Assembly (NCBI GenBank): GCA_947170415.1
Contig: CAMVTN010000004.1
Coordinates: 1 to 48,554, forward strand
Source of the DNA: an uncultured Lachnospiraceae bacterium
GTDB lineage: Bacteria; Bacillota; Clostridia; Lachnospirales; Lachnospiraceae
Direction of reading: 5' to 3'
Length of the DNA stretch: 48,554 bases
Positions 1 through 8,989 of the stretch are shown piece after piece. The notes beneath the pieces are model-generated. The model saw nothing but the letters and a program-made list of their open reading frames with translations. It ran no database searches and was not told the DNA's origin. Position numbers and translations under genes: made by a program. Numbering within the stretch: position 1 is the stretch's first letter; each line of letters starts with the position of its first letter.

Positions 1-2
1 GA

Positions 3-1082
3 AGACCGGCTAACGATATCAAGCCTGTCTTCTGGCTTATGGGAGAAGTGATCCATGGAGATTATTCCAGATGGTGCAATAATGATACGCTTCATGCCGT
101 AACCAATTACACTCTTCATAAGGCGCTTTATTCCGGTCATAATGATCATAATTATTTTGAGATCGCGCATACTGTTAAGCGTCTTTATGATATGGCAGGA
201 CAGAACCCGTTAGGTTTGAGACTGTATAATTTTGTGGATAATCATGATGTCGAGAGGATCGTTAATAAACTGAACAACAGGGCTCAGCTTACACCTGTGC
301 ATATTCTCACATATACTCTTCCGGGAGTACCGTCTGTTTATTATGGTTCAGAGTTCGGTATCGAAGGAAAGAAAGAAAAGTGGTCGGATGCATCACTTCG
401 TCCTGCCTTAAATATCAGTGATTATAAGAATGCTAAAAAGGATAATCCGCTGACTGCGCTTATCGCAGCACTTGGAAAGATCAGGCAGGAAGTAAAAGCA
501 TTATCCTATGGCGGATACAAGGAATTATTGCTTACAAACCGTCAGTACGCGTTTTCAAGGAGGCTGGATGATGAAAATGTGATCATCACTGTAAATAATG
601 ATGATAATCCGGCATGGATAAATGTTCCTGCGGAGGGAATCACCTCATATATAGGAGCATTGTCCGGAAAGACGGTTCAGACTGAAAATGATCGGCTTAA
701 TGTAGAAATCTCTGCGTGCAGCGGAGATATCTGGCTGCCTCTTAAAGATGGAGAGAAGAAGTATAAACCCGTCAAGGTGCTAAAGAAGATCGTTGAGAAA
801 AAAGCAGAAGTCGTTGATAATAAAACGAAGAAGGTAACTGGTAAGACTGATACAAAGGCAGCAGCCAGTAAAAAAACTGATAAGAAGGATACGGTGAAGC
901 AGGAAGAAACGGTCAAGATCAGAGAGGGTATCTCTTATGATGAAATGACCGTGGAGGAATTGCAGGCAGCTATCCTTCAGAAGATGGCAAATAATGGCCC
1001 GGTAACAGAAGAAATGAAGCGGACAGTGTATGAAAATACACATCATGGATCGCTATTAAACTGGGTCAGAAGTTTTAGATAA
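3..1082 (+). CDS. GH13 alpha-amylase family protein, 5'-truncated by window edge, with Lys-rich C-terminal extension
   Basis: Frame is open to the window edge (RPANDIKPVFWLMGEVIHGDY...). GH13-type motifs FVDNHDVERI and LPGVPSVYYGSEFGIEG. Lys/Ala-rich tail follows the beta domain. Confidence 0.88.
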   Translation, partial: RPANDIKPVFWLMGEVIHGDYSRWCNNDTLHAVTNYTLHKALYSGHNDHNYFEIAHTVKRLYDMAGQNPLGLRLYNFVDNHDVERIVNKLNNRAQLTPVHILTYTLPGVPSVYYGSEFGIEGKKEKWSDASLRPALNISDYKNAKKDNPLTALIAALGKIRQEVKALSYGGYKELLLTNRQYAFSRRLDDENVIITVNNDDNPAWINVPAEGITSYIGALSGKTVQTENDRLNVEISACSGDIWLPLKDGEKKYKPVKVLKKIVEKKAEVVDNKTKKVTGKTDTKAAASKKTDKKDTVKQEETVKIREGISYDEMTVEELQAAILQKMANNGPVTEEMKRTVYENTHHGSLLNWVRSFR

Positions 1083-1109
1083 GAAATTTAGTAAGGGAGC
1101 AGTAAAGTT

Positions 1110-1463
1110 ATGGGTTTTTTGGATAGTCTTAGCGGACAGATCAGCAATGCCGGAAAGGATATAAAGAAGAAGGCAGCGGATACAGCAGAAACTATGCGTC
1201 TTCAGAATGAGATCCGGGCAAATCAGTCAAAGATCGACAAGTTTTGTGAGGAACTTGGAAAGCGTGTATATGAAGAGATCAAGGATGATCCGGATGAAAA
1301 GTACGCGTATTATGTAGATAATATCAAAAAGCTTCAGGAGCGTATCACAGATGATCAGAACAGCCTTAGAGGACTCAAGGCAACGAAAGTCTGCCCTGAG
1401 TGCGGAGCAACTGTTGACGGAGATACTTCATTCTGCACATTTTGCGGGACCAAGCTTAATTAA
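1110..1463 (+). CDS. Small zinc-ribbon protein with helical N-terminus
   Basis: C-terminal CPECGATVDGDTSFCTFCGTKLN double CxxC; ORF preceded by a purine-rich RBS (gggagcag). Confidence 0.8.
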   Translation: MGFLDSLSGQISNAGKDIKKKAADTAETMRLQNEIRANQSKIDKFCEELGKRVYEEIKDDPDEKYAYYVDNIKKLQERITDDQNSLRGLKATKVCPECGATVDGDTSFCTFCGTKLN

Positions 1464-1474
1464 CGGGGGAACTT

Positions 1475-2626
1475 ATGGCAATTATTGATGTTGTAAAATT
1501 TGATGGCTTAAAATCACGTGACTGGATAGTATATAAGCACCCGTCAGATCAGCTTGTTCTCGGAACACAGCTTACAGTTAAAGAGGGTCAGGTTGCGATC
1601 TTTATGAAGGACGGTAAGATCGCGGATATTTTTGAACCCGGAAGATATACACTTACTACGGATAATCTTCCGATACTTCGTGGCCTTGTAAATATACCGT
1701 TCGGTGGAACTACACCATTTCCTGCTGAGGTTTATTTCTTAAATACCCTTACAAAGCTCGATATCCCGTGGGGTACAGCAGATCCTATGCAGATAATCGA
1801 CCCCAAGTTTAAGGTAAAGCTTCGTGTACGTGCTTTTGGTCAGATGGGAATGAAGCTTTCGAACTATAAGACATTCTATTCTGAACTTATCGGAGCAATG
1901 CCGCAGTCAGAGGCGGTTAATTACGAAAAGATCTATGACTTTTACAGAAGTCTTATAATCCAGAAGGTTAAGGTCATCATTTCCGGAATGATCATAAATG
2001 ATCAGATCTCTGCGCTTGAGATCCAGCCCAGACTCGAGGAGATTTCTGATAAGGTCAGGGAGAAGATCACAGAAGAGATCGCAAAGTATGGTCTTGATGT
2101 AACTACTTTCTATGTACAGTCTATCAGCTTCCCGGATGAAGATTTTGCAAAGGTCAATAAGATCCTTGAGGATCAGGCAGCATTTGATATCATGGGTGAC
2201 AAGAACTATGTCATGAAGAGAAGCTTTGACGTATATCAGGACGCTGCCCGTAATGAAAGCGGTGTTTCAGGTGCTATGGCAGCCGGTGGTATGGGAATCG
2301 GTCTGGGAGCAGGTATGATGCATTCCATGCAGTCTCAGATGCCTAATCCTATGATGGGTATGCAGGGACAGGCGCAGGTTTCTCAGACGGCAAAGTGTCC
2401 GAGCTGCGGAGCAGAAAATCCTATGAGCAGCAAGTTCTGCAGTACCTGCGGAAAGCCTATGGTAGTAAAGAAGATCACATGCCCGGGCTGCGGAGCGCAG
2501 GTTGATGAAGGCAGCAAATTCTGCAATGAGTGCGGAATGTCACTTGTACCAAAGGTATGTGAGTGCGGAGCGGAGCTTCCTCTCGGCAGTAAGTTCTGCA
2601 ATAATTGCGGTAAAAAAGTGGATTAA
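1475..2626 (+). CDS. SPFH/Band-7 family protein with C-terminal zinc ribbons (YdjI-like)
   Basis: SPFH-like N-terminus (VVKFDGLKSRDWIVYKHPSDQLVLGTQLTVKEGQVAIFMKDGKIADIFEPGRYTLTTDNLPIL) and three consecutive CxxC/CxC ribbon units at the C-terminus. Confidence 0.88.
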   Translation: MAIIDVVKFDGLKSRDWIVYKHPSDQLVLGTQLTVKEGQVAIFMKDGKIADIFEPGRYTLTTDNLPILRGLVNIPFGGTTPFPAEVYFLNTLTKLDIPWGTADPMQIIDPKFKVKLRVRAFGQMGMKLSNYKTFYSELIGAMPQSEAVNYEKIYDFYRSLIIQKVKVIISGMIINDQISALEIQPRLEEISDKVREKITEEIAKYGLDVTTFYVQSISFPDEDFAKVNKILEDQAAFDIMGDKNYVMKRSFDVYQDAARNESGVSGAMAAGGMGIGLGAGMMHSMQSQMPNPMMGMQGQAQVSQTAKCPSCGAENPMSSKFCSTCGKPMVVKKITCPGCGAQVDEGSKFCNECGMSLVPKVCECGAELPLGSKFCNNCGKKVD

Positions 2627-2654
2627 AGAGTTTTAGTAAGGAGAGTTATCAGAG

Positions 2655-3113
2655 ATGGCAGAAAGAATGTGTAAAAATTGCGGAGCACCGATCGAAGACG
2701 GAGCAACAGAGTGCAGATATTGCAGGACCCCTGTAGGTGCAACCCCGAATATGGTAAATAATTCCTATTCTCAGGGTAATGCTTTTAATAACAGACAGAC
2801 CAGAAGTGACGAAGAAGAGCATAAGATACATGCGGTAGTTGCATATCTCGGAATTCTTGTATTGATCCCGATCTTTGCAGCTCCGGGTTCGGAGTTTGCA
2901 AAATTCCATGCAAATCAGGGACTTGTGCTTTTCCTTACTTCGATCATAAGCACAGTTGTTTTCGGATTTCTTCCGAATTGGTTTATCTTTAAGGGGCTTC
3001 ACTCACTTATCGGTATAGGAGTATTCGCACTTATGATAGTGGGTATCATCAATGCCGTTAATGGTGAAAAGAAGGAATTGCCCGTTATCGGAAGCATAAA
3101 GATTCTGAAGTAA
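2655..3113 (+). CDS. Zinc-ribbon membrane protein (DUF4870/Tic20-like helices)
   Basis: N-terminal CKNCGAPIEDGATECRYC, then KFHANQGLVLFL and hydrophobic segments. Confidence 0.75.
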   Translation: MAERMCKNCGAPIEDGATECRYCRTPVGATPNMVNNSYSQGNAFNNRQTRSDEEEHKIHAVVAYLGILVLIPIFAAPGSEFAKFHANQGLVLFLTSIISTVVFGFLPNWFIFKGLHSLIGIGVFALMIVGIINAVNGEKKELPVIGSIKILK

Positions 3114-3126
3114 AGGTAAGGTTTTA

Positions 3127-3876
3127 ATGATATCAGCTATTTGTGTGCAGGGCAGAGGCGTGGATATGGATAGAGCAAGACGCCTCGCTGAGAAATTCGG
3201 AACAGAGGTCACAGACAAGATTCCGGATGATAAGCATGCCATGTATTTTCTGTTTGATAAAAATGGGCTCTCGTTTATAGCGGGAAAACAGGAACTTAAG
3301 GGTGATTTTTCAAGACTCTTAAAGAGAGTTACCGGAGGGCATCTGGCTCATGAGATCATATTGAAGGCAGCTAAGCCGGGATCAGATGATGCAGGTGTTA
3401 AAAAAGCTGTTGACTGTACGGCAGGTCTTGGAGAAGACTCTTTTTTGCTCGCTGCGGGCGGTTATCAGGTGGAACTTTTTGAACATAACCCGGTGACGGC
3501 AGCGCTTCTCCATGATGCACTGATACGGGCCCGTAAAAATCCGGACTTAAAGGAGATCGCATCTCGTATGACGCTTCGTGAGGGAGACAGTAAGGAACTG
3601 CTTTCATCTCTGTCATATGAACCGGATCTTATTTATCTGGATCCTATGTTTCCTGAGAAAAAGAAAAGTGCGGAAACAAAGAAGAAATTACAGGTATTGC
3701 ATCAGATAGAAACACCCTGTGCAGATGAGAATGCGCTGGTACAGGCTGCTATAGCGGCAAAACCAAAAAAGATCGTTATAAAGCGTCCGCCCGAAGGTCC
3801 GTTTCTGGCAGGTATAACTCCTACTTATTCGGTCACAAGAAAAGCGGTTCGTTTTGACTGTATCGCTTTTAACTGA
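3127..3876 (+). CDS. rsmJ: Class I SAM-dependent 16S rRNA methyltransferase, RsmJ family
   Basis: VDCTAGLGEDSFLLA SAM motif and DLIYLDPMFPEKKKSAETKKKLQVLH, characteristic of the RsmJ/YhiQ family. Confidence 0.85.
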   Translation: MISAICVQGRGVDMDRARRLAEKFGTEVTDKIPDDKHAMYFLFDKNGLSFIAGKQELKGDFSRLLKRVTGGHLAHEIILKAAKPGSDDAGVKKAVDCTAGLGEDSFLLAAGGYQVELFEHNPVTAALLHDALIRARKNPDLKEIASRMTLREGDSKELLSSLSYEPDLIYLDPMFPEKKKSAETKKKLQVLHQIETPCADENALVQAAIAAKPKKIVIKRPPEGPFLAGITPTYSVTRKAVRFDCIAFN

Positions 3877-3897
3877 GATTATATAAAGAGAGATGAA

Positions 3898-3940
3898 AAA
3901 TCCCGAAACTCCGGTGTATATTGGAGTTTCGGGATTTTTA
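3898..3940. terminator. Bidirectional intrinsic terminator between rsmJ and the amylosucrase-like gene
   Basis: Perfect stem aaatcccgaaactcc / ggagtttcgggattt between convergent genes, followed by a T-run. Confidence 0.9.
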
Positions 3941-3944
3941 TATT

Positions 3945-5936
3945 TTACTTTGTATTTGATTTTTTGGCTGTTTTTTTCTTTGCTGTTTTGGTTTTGGCAG
4001 CGGTCTTTTTAGGTGCTTTGACGTCGCTGCCTGTTGTTTTTACTTTGTAGATCTGAGTGAGCTTTTTAGGCTTGCTCTCGGTATCCTTAAAGGAAGATAT
4101 AAGCCATGCAAAACCGTAACTTGAAAGTGCTACTGCGGAAGCATTTCTCTCTTCTCCGGTCATCATGTCATAGTAACGCTCGGATTCATTGATCCATGCG
4201 GTTTCATCAGAGTCAGAGAAATTGAAAAGAGCGATCATTTTCTGACCCTTATAGAAACGTCCGATGCCGAGGATGTGGTCATTATAAGCTTCCACGAGCC
4301 AGGTATCAGCTTCGCTGTTAAATACATCAAAGGCTTTACGCAGCTTTACGAGCTTCTGTATGCCGGCATAGATACGGCCTTCGCGGGTCTCAGGCTTTTT
4401 ACGATTTACAGCAGCTTTCCAGTCAAAGGCACCTCTGTGCAGGAACCTGGAATCATCCCATTTAAGAGGATCTGTATGGTAACTGTAATCATTTAACTGA
4501 CCGATCTCATCACCGGAATAGATGATGGGGATACCGCTCTGGGTAAGAAGGAATGCGTGGAGCATGAGATCCAGACGGATACCACGGTCTACTTTCCAGT
4601 CTGTAAGCTCATATTCTCCGGCTTCGATTCCGCAGAGAGAAGCGGTAGTTCCGCAAAGACGGGCATCCTTTAAGCGAGGATCATCGTTGTAGAGCTCACC
4701 GCGGCCGTCAGTGCCGTAGATCTTTCCGCTAAGCGTATCGTTAAGGAACTTTTTATGTTCAGCTTCGACGATTCCGTACTGCTTTAAGAAGTCATAGTCC
4801 AGTCCCCATCCGATGTCATCGTGGCAGCGGAGATAGTTCAGGAAAGTGTACTGCTTTGGAAGTGCGAAAACTCCTGCAAGCTGGTGCTTCATGAGGCGTA
4901 CATCGCCGGTTGCAACTGTATGCCAGGTACTTGCCATTGTTGTAACGTTATAGAGCATCTGGCACTCTGGTCTGTCAACTGTACCGAAGTATGGAACGAC
5001 TTTTGACGGTTCCATTACGACTTCTCCAAGGAGGAGAGTTCCGGGGCAGACTACATCGCATGCCATGTGCATGATACGTACAAGAGTATGTACCTGAGGC
5101 AGATTACGGCAGTTGGTTCCGAGAGTTTTCCAGATGTAAGGTGTCGCATCCAGACGTATGATATCCACACCGTGATTGCAGAGATTCAGCATATTCGCGG
5201 TCATATCATTAAATACTGTCGGATTATGGTAGTTCAGATCCCACTGATACGGACAGCAAGTAGTCATGACTACCTTGTGGGCTTCTTCGCACCAGGAGAA
5301 GTTGCCGGGAGCTGTCTGAGGAAATACCTGAGGAACAGTCTTTTCAAGATCGTTCGGTATGTTCCAGTTATCAAAGAAGAGGTATCTGTCCTGATATTCC
5401 TTTTCTCCGGCTTTTGCCCTTCTCGCCCACTCGTGATCCTCACTGGTATGATTCATTACAAAATCAAGGCAGATGCTGATACCCATGGAATGACATCTGT
5501 CAGAAAGTGCGGACAGGTCCTCCATTGTTCCAAGTTTTGGATCGATCCTTCTGAAATCAGAGACAGCATATCCACCATCGCTTTTTCCTTCGGTAGTCTG
5601 TAAAAGAGGCATGAGGTGAAGATAGTTGGCGCCGCACTGCTTAATGTAATTTAAGTGCTTATTTACTCCGTTTAATGTCTCGCCAAAGCAGTTTACGTAC
5701 ATCTGCATGCCGAGCATATCGTTTCCGGAGTACCATCTTGGATCGGCCTCCCTCTTCCGGTCAAGTTCCTTCAGCGACTCTTTACGAGCAGCATAGTATT
5801 CGTGAAGCATGAAAACAAAGTACTCAAATGCCTGCTGATCGTTTCCGTACAGTTCGGCATAGAGCCATTTGATCTCGTCGTAGCACTGTTCAAGTCGTTT
5901 CCTGAATTCCGGTTCAAAGCTGTCAAAATTTACCAT
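3945..5936 (-). CDS. Amylosucrase-like GH13 glycoside hydrolase/transglycosidase with Lys/Ala-rich C-terminal tail
   Basis: GH13 motifs CLDFVMNHTSEDHEWA, GVDIIRLDATPYIWK, LLGEVVMEPSK and FLNYLRCHDDIGWG. Likely start at the ATG ending at 5936 (MVNFDSFEPEF) rather than the longer ORF start at 6125. Tail KKTAAKTKTAKKKTAKKSNTK. Confidence 0.87.
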   Translation of the reverse strand: MVNFDSFEPEFRKRLEQCYDEIKWLYAELYGNDQQAFEYFVFMLHEYYAARKESLKELDRKREADPRWYSGNDMLGMQMYVNCFGETLNGVNKHLNYIKQCGANYLHLMPLLQTTEGKSDGGYAVSDFRRIDPKLGTMEDLSALSDRCHSMGISICLDFVMNHTSEDHEWARRAKAGEKEYQDRYLFFDNWNIPNDLEKTVPQVFPQTAPGNFSWCEEAHKVVMTTCCPYQWDLNYHNPTVFNDMTANMLNLCNHGVDIIRLDATPYIWKTLGTNCRNLPQVHTLVRIMHMACDVVCPGTLLLGEVVMEPSKVVPYFGTVDRPECQMLYNVTTMASTWHTVATGDVRLMKHQLAGVFALPKQYTFLNYLRCHDDIGWGLDYDFLKQYGIVEAEHKKFLNDTLSGKIYGTDGRGELYNDDPRLKDARLCGTTASLCGIEAGEYELTDWKVDRGIRLDLMLHAFLLTQSGIPIIYSGDEIGQLNDYSYHTDPLKWDDSRFLHRGAFDWKAAVNRKKPETREGRIYAGIQKLVKLRKAFDVFNSEADTWLVEAYNDHILGIGRFYKGQKMIALFNFSDSDETAWINESERYYDMMTGEERNASAVALSSYGFAWLISSFKDTESKPKKLTQIYKVKTTGSDVKAPKKTAAKTKTAKKKTAKKSNTK

Positions 5937-5968
5937 TTGTTCAATCCCTTTATATAAACTTTTTACGT

Positions 5969-6010
5969 GCGTCAAAAGAAATACTACCCTCGAAAGCGTA
6001 CTTTTGACGC
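5969..6010. promoter_or_regulatory. Inverted repeat gcgtcaaaag ... cttttgacgc flanking a GAGGGTAGT box (minus strand) upstream of the amylosucrase gene
   Basis: 10-bp perfect arms at 5969-5978 and 6001-6010; GAGGGTAGT (minus) at 5983-5991 in the spacer. Confidence 0.5.
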
Positions 6011-6087
6011 TCATATGTATACTATACAACCTATTAAAACCAGTTGAAAGCGTTTTAAGACAAAATATTCCTATGTAAATATGAGTG

Positions 6088-8466
6088 TTATATAAGCCCA
6101 AGGTTCCGCGCGGCGAGCACAGCATCTGTTTTTCCGGCGACGTTCAGTTTTTTGTAGTTCATTTTGGCGTGATATCTTACGGTCTCGAGCTTCATATGTT
6201 CGTGATCTGCGATCTGCTGCATGGTGAGTCCTTCTGCCTGGAGACGGAGGACTGCGATGGCATGCTCTGAGAAATTAAGTAGACCGGTATTTTGCGGTTT
6301 CAGATAGAGCGGGTAGTGTATCGCCATTTCTTCTGTCTCGAGATAAACCTGTCGAAACCAGTCAGGGTCGATTCCTTCTGTACGGACAGCTTCCTCTCTG
6401 ATGGCTTTCAGCAAAGGGTAGATCGCTATTCCTTCACGGGATATCATCCGTGTGAAACGGTAGGAGCATATTTCTTTCAGACCGGAAAGGAGCTGTTCGG
6501 CATAGTTTTTGCTTCCGCTTCTGTACTGGACAATGGAGCGAAGGAGGCTTAGTTCCATAAGAATATAGTGACGTTCATATTTTTCGGCGTAGTAATAGAG
6601 TTTATCGATCAGGGAGCGCGCTGCCGTAAGCTCGTCTGACGCAAGATAGGCACGTATTTTTGTAAGGTATCGGTAGCGTTCCATTATGAAAAACTCTTTG
6701 TTTTCGTTCGGCGCTTTTTTGAGCCATCGGTTTATAGCAGTCTGATTACCGTCGTACATGGCGATACGTATCTTTAAGGATCGCACATTTGGTAAAAGAG
6801 ACGGTTCATTCTGATCTACGCAGCGAGTCTCAAAACCGTCGATAAGGTCTGATGCAGCTTTCAGATCTCCGTTTGACAGATGGATACGGCACATGATCCC
6901 AATGGCGGAGAAAACTGATTCCATTACCCCGCCGTGCTCTGCGTCCAGGAGTCCCTGATTTAAGAGAGGGAGTGTAAGCCTGCTTTCTTCACCTTTTTCA
7001 TAATAACTTTCGCCGAGAGATATAGAAGCTATCCCTTTACCGTACCGACCGAGAACCTCCTGCAGCAGATTACCGGATTTCTTAAATATCTCTGTGTCGG
7101 AACGGCTCCACTCGCAAAAGTCCTTTCCGGAGTTCATTACGGATGGCATGTTACTCGTAATGGAAAACTCAGGGAGATGGATACCGTAGTCCAGCATGTA
7201 GGATGGGATTTTTGCGAGGATCTTTGCTGTACTTGATGAACCGCGGTGCGGAAGCGATATATCGAGGTACAGGATCCGACCGTAGGCTTCTCTTTTCCTT
7301 ATACCGAGTGCTTTATCTGCATAGCTTTGCAGCTGACCGTACCAGTACTCACTGTTTTCAGGCTCCATGATCATGGAATACATCATACTCATGCCGGACA
7401 TCATTATGGGATCGCCCATGATCTCACTTTTCGGGAGCTTCAGATAATATTTCCTGAGATCGTAGTAATAGCTGTTACTTGGATTACGGCGGGAATTTCG
7501 CACCAATAGTTCATGTATACGTCCTATCTTTCCGCTTTTTTCATATAGCTTCAGTGCATGTGGGATATCGTCATGCAGTTCGTAATAGAGCCCGGCGTTA
7601 TAGGCGTAGTCGCTCATATTTATGGATCCAAAGGATTCTTCGGCCTTTTTTCTGAGAAATTTAAGTACCAGAGGACGTATCTTATAGCGGTCGCCCTTTT
7701 GAATGATAAAGTTTCCTGTTTCAAAGGCTTCGTTAAGGATCTGGGATACATAGGGGTTTCCTGTGACAAATTCCGCTGTTTCACGGTCAAATTCGTCAAC
7801 TACGCTTATCTGGAGCATGAAATCAAGGAGAGAACGCGGCCAGTCCGGCATGATGACAAATTCGAGATAGCGGTCATAGATTTTTCTGACAGACTGATAG
7901 ATCTTTTCTGTAAGGCGGCCTCCATCCGGAAGCTGGTGAGCTATCCCGTTTAGGAAATAGACATTGCCCTGTGTTACGACGGAGAGTTTATTCAGCATGT
8001 CATCTGATGCTGTGATGTCATACGTTGAAAGAAATTCACGGGTTTTGGCAGTATCAAATTGAAGAAGTTCTTCCTCTACTGTTTCAAATGAACGTTCCAT
8101 GTAAATATGGCTGAACCAGCTTAGTTCCCGGCTTCTGGAGATCAGTATGAGCCAGATATCGTCACGCATTGCAAGTTTTATGACTCGCTCTTTATTATCG
8201 GGAGTGTACATCATCTGCAAGTCATCTATCACAACGTTTATCCGGCGTTTTCCTGTTTGTTTTTCGGGGATCACTGACAGATCCGGATCGGAATTTTTGC
8301 AGGAAAAATAGAGATATTTCCTGCTTCCGAAAAACTGGCGTACCAGTTCTGTTTTTCCAAATCCAGCAAAGCCGTAAATGTATACCGGAGTTCCCATGGT
8401 CCCGGCGCGCTTCAATATCTGAAAGGCTTCGGTAGGACAGATGTAGTTTGATGCGGTTTTATTCAT
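6088..8466 (-). CDS. MalT-like LuxR-family STAND transcriptional regulator
   Basis: P-loop GFAGFGKTELV, Walker-B-like INVVIDDLQMM, TPR-like middle and C-terminal LuxR HTH (LNFSEHAIAVLRLQAEGLTMQQIADHEHMKLETVRYHAKMNYKKL). Start chosen at MNKTASNY (8466), preceded by aagggga RBS. Confidence 0.88.
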   Translation of the reverse strand: MNKTASNYICPTEAFQILKRAGTMGTPVYIYGFAGFGKTELVRQFFGSRKYLYFSCKNSDPDLSVIPEKQTGKRRINVVIDDLQMMYTPDNKERVIKLAMRDDIWLILISRSRELSWFSHIYMERSFETVEEELLQFDTAKTREFLSTYDITASDDMLNKLSVVTQGNVYFLNGIAHQLPDGGRLTEKIYQSVRKIYDRYLEFVIMPDWPRSLLDFMLQISVVDEFDRETAEFVTGNPYVSQILNEAFETGNFIIQKGDRYKIRPLVLKFLRKKAEESFGSINMSDYAYNAGLYYELHDDIPHALKLYEKSGKIGRIHELLVRNSRRNPSNSYYYDLRKYYLKLPKSEIMGDPIMMSGMSMMYSMIMEPENSEYWYGQLQSYADKALGIRKREAYGRILYLDISLPHRGSSSTAKILAKIPSYMLDYGIHLPEFSITSNMPSVMNSGKDFCEWSRSDTEIFKKSGNLLQEVLGRYGKGIASISLGESYYEKGEESRLTLPLLNQGLLDAEHGGVMESVFSAIGIMCRIHLSNGDLKAASDLIDGFETRCVDQNEPSLLPNVRSLKIRIAMYDGNQTAINRWLKKAPNENKEFFIMERYRYLTKIRAYLASDELTAARSLIDKLYYYAEKYERHYILMELSLLRSIVQYRSGSKNYAEQLLSGLKEICSYRFTRMISREGIAIYPLLKAIREEAVRTEGIDPDWFRQVYLETEEMAIHYPLYLKPQNTGLLNFSEHAIAVLRLQAEGLTMQQIADHEHMKLETVRYHAKMNYKKLNVAGKTDAVLAARNLGLI

Positions 8467-8587
8467 ATTTATCCCCTTGATGATCGGATTTGTATCTTTT
8501 TCCCTTGGGATCATCATACCATCCTGTTATCTGACAGGGTAGGATTTGTTAAAAAACTTTTGCATACAATCGAAAAAAGACTGAAAA

Positions 8588-8605
8588 ACTACCCGAGAGG
8601 GTAGT
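8588..8605. promoter_or_regulatory. Perfect inverted repeat ACTACCC-GAGA-GGGTAGT in the divergent intergenic region
   Basis: 7-bp perfect palindromic arms with 4-nt spacer, between the regulator gene and the ACP operon. The half-site GAGGGTAGT recurs upstream of the amylosucrase gene. Confidence 0.55.
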
Positions 8606-8699
8606 GTGATGAAAAATAAAAATATGATAAAACCTTAGGCAAACAAAAAACGTCGGTTTAAAGCGACACAGCATACGGGCAACCGGGGAGGAGTATAAA

Positions 8700-8951
8700 A
8701 TGGCTGACATTAAAATTTTTAACGAGATCCGTGACATTCTTCTTAACTACGCAGAGGTAGAGCCGGAAGAGATCAATCGTGAAACAGACCTTATCGAAGA
8801 CCTGGGGATGGATTCCTTTAGCTTTATATCCATGCTCGGAGATGTGGAGGAGACTTTTTCCATTTCAATCTCTGAAGAGGATATGGAAGAAGCTACACAC
8901 ATGATCACACCGGGTGACATCATCAGATTTGTAGAAAAGAAAGTTGCCTGA
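8700..8951 (+). CDS. Acyl carrier protein
   Basis: ACP signature with phosphopantetheine site DLIEDLGMDSFSFISML; strong RBS ggggaggag. Confidence 0.92.
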   Translation: MADIKIFNEIRDILLNYAEVEPEEINRETDLIEDLGMDSFSFISMLGDVEETFSISISEEDMEEATHMITPGDIIRFVEKKVA

Positions 8952-8989
8952 TCGCACGGGATGTGAATATTTTTGGAGGAGTTACTATT

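Noticed and set aside
5067-5603. 178-aa plus-strand ORF
   Set aside because: Antisense to the amylosucrase-like GH13 gene, which has all family motifs.
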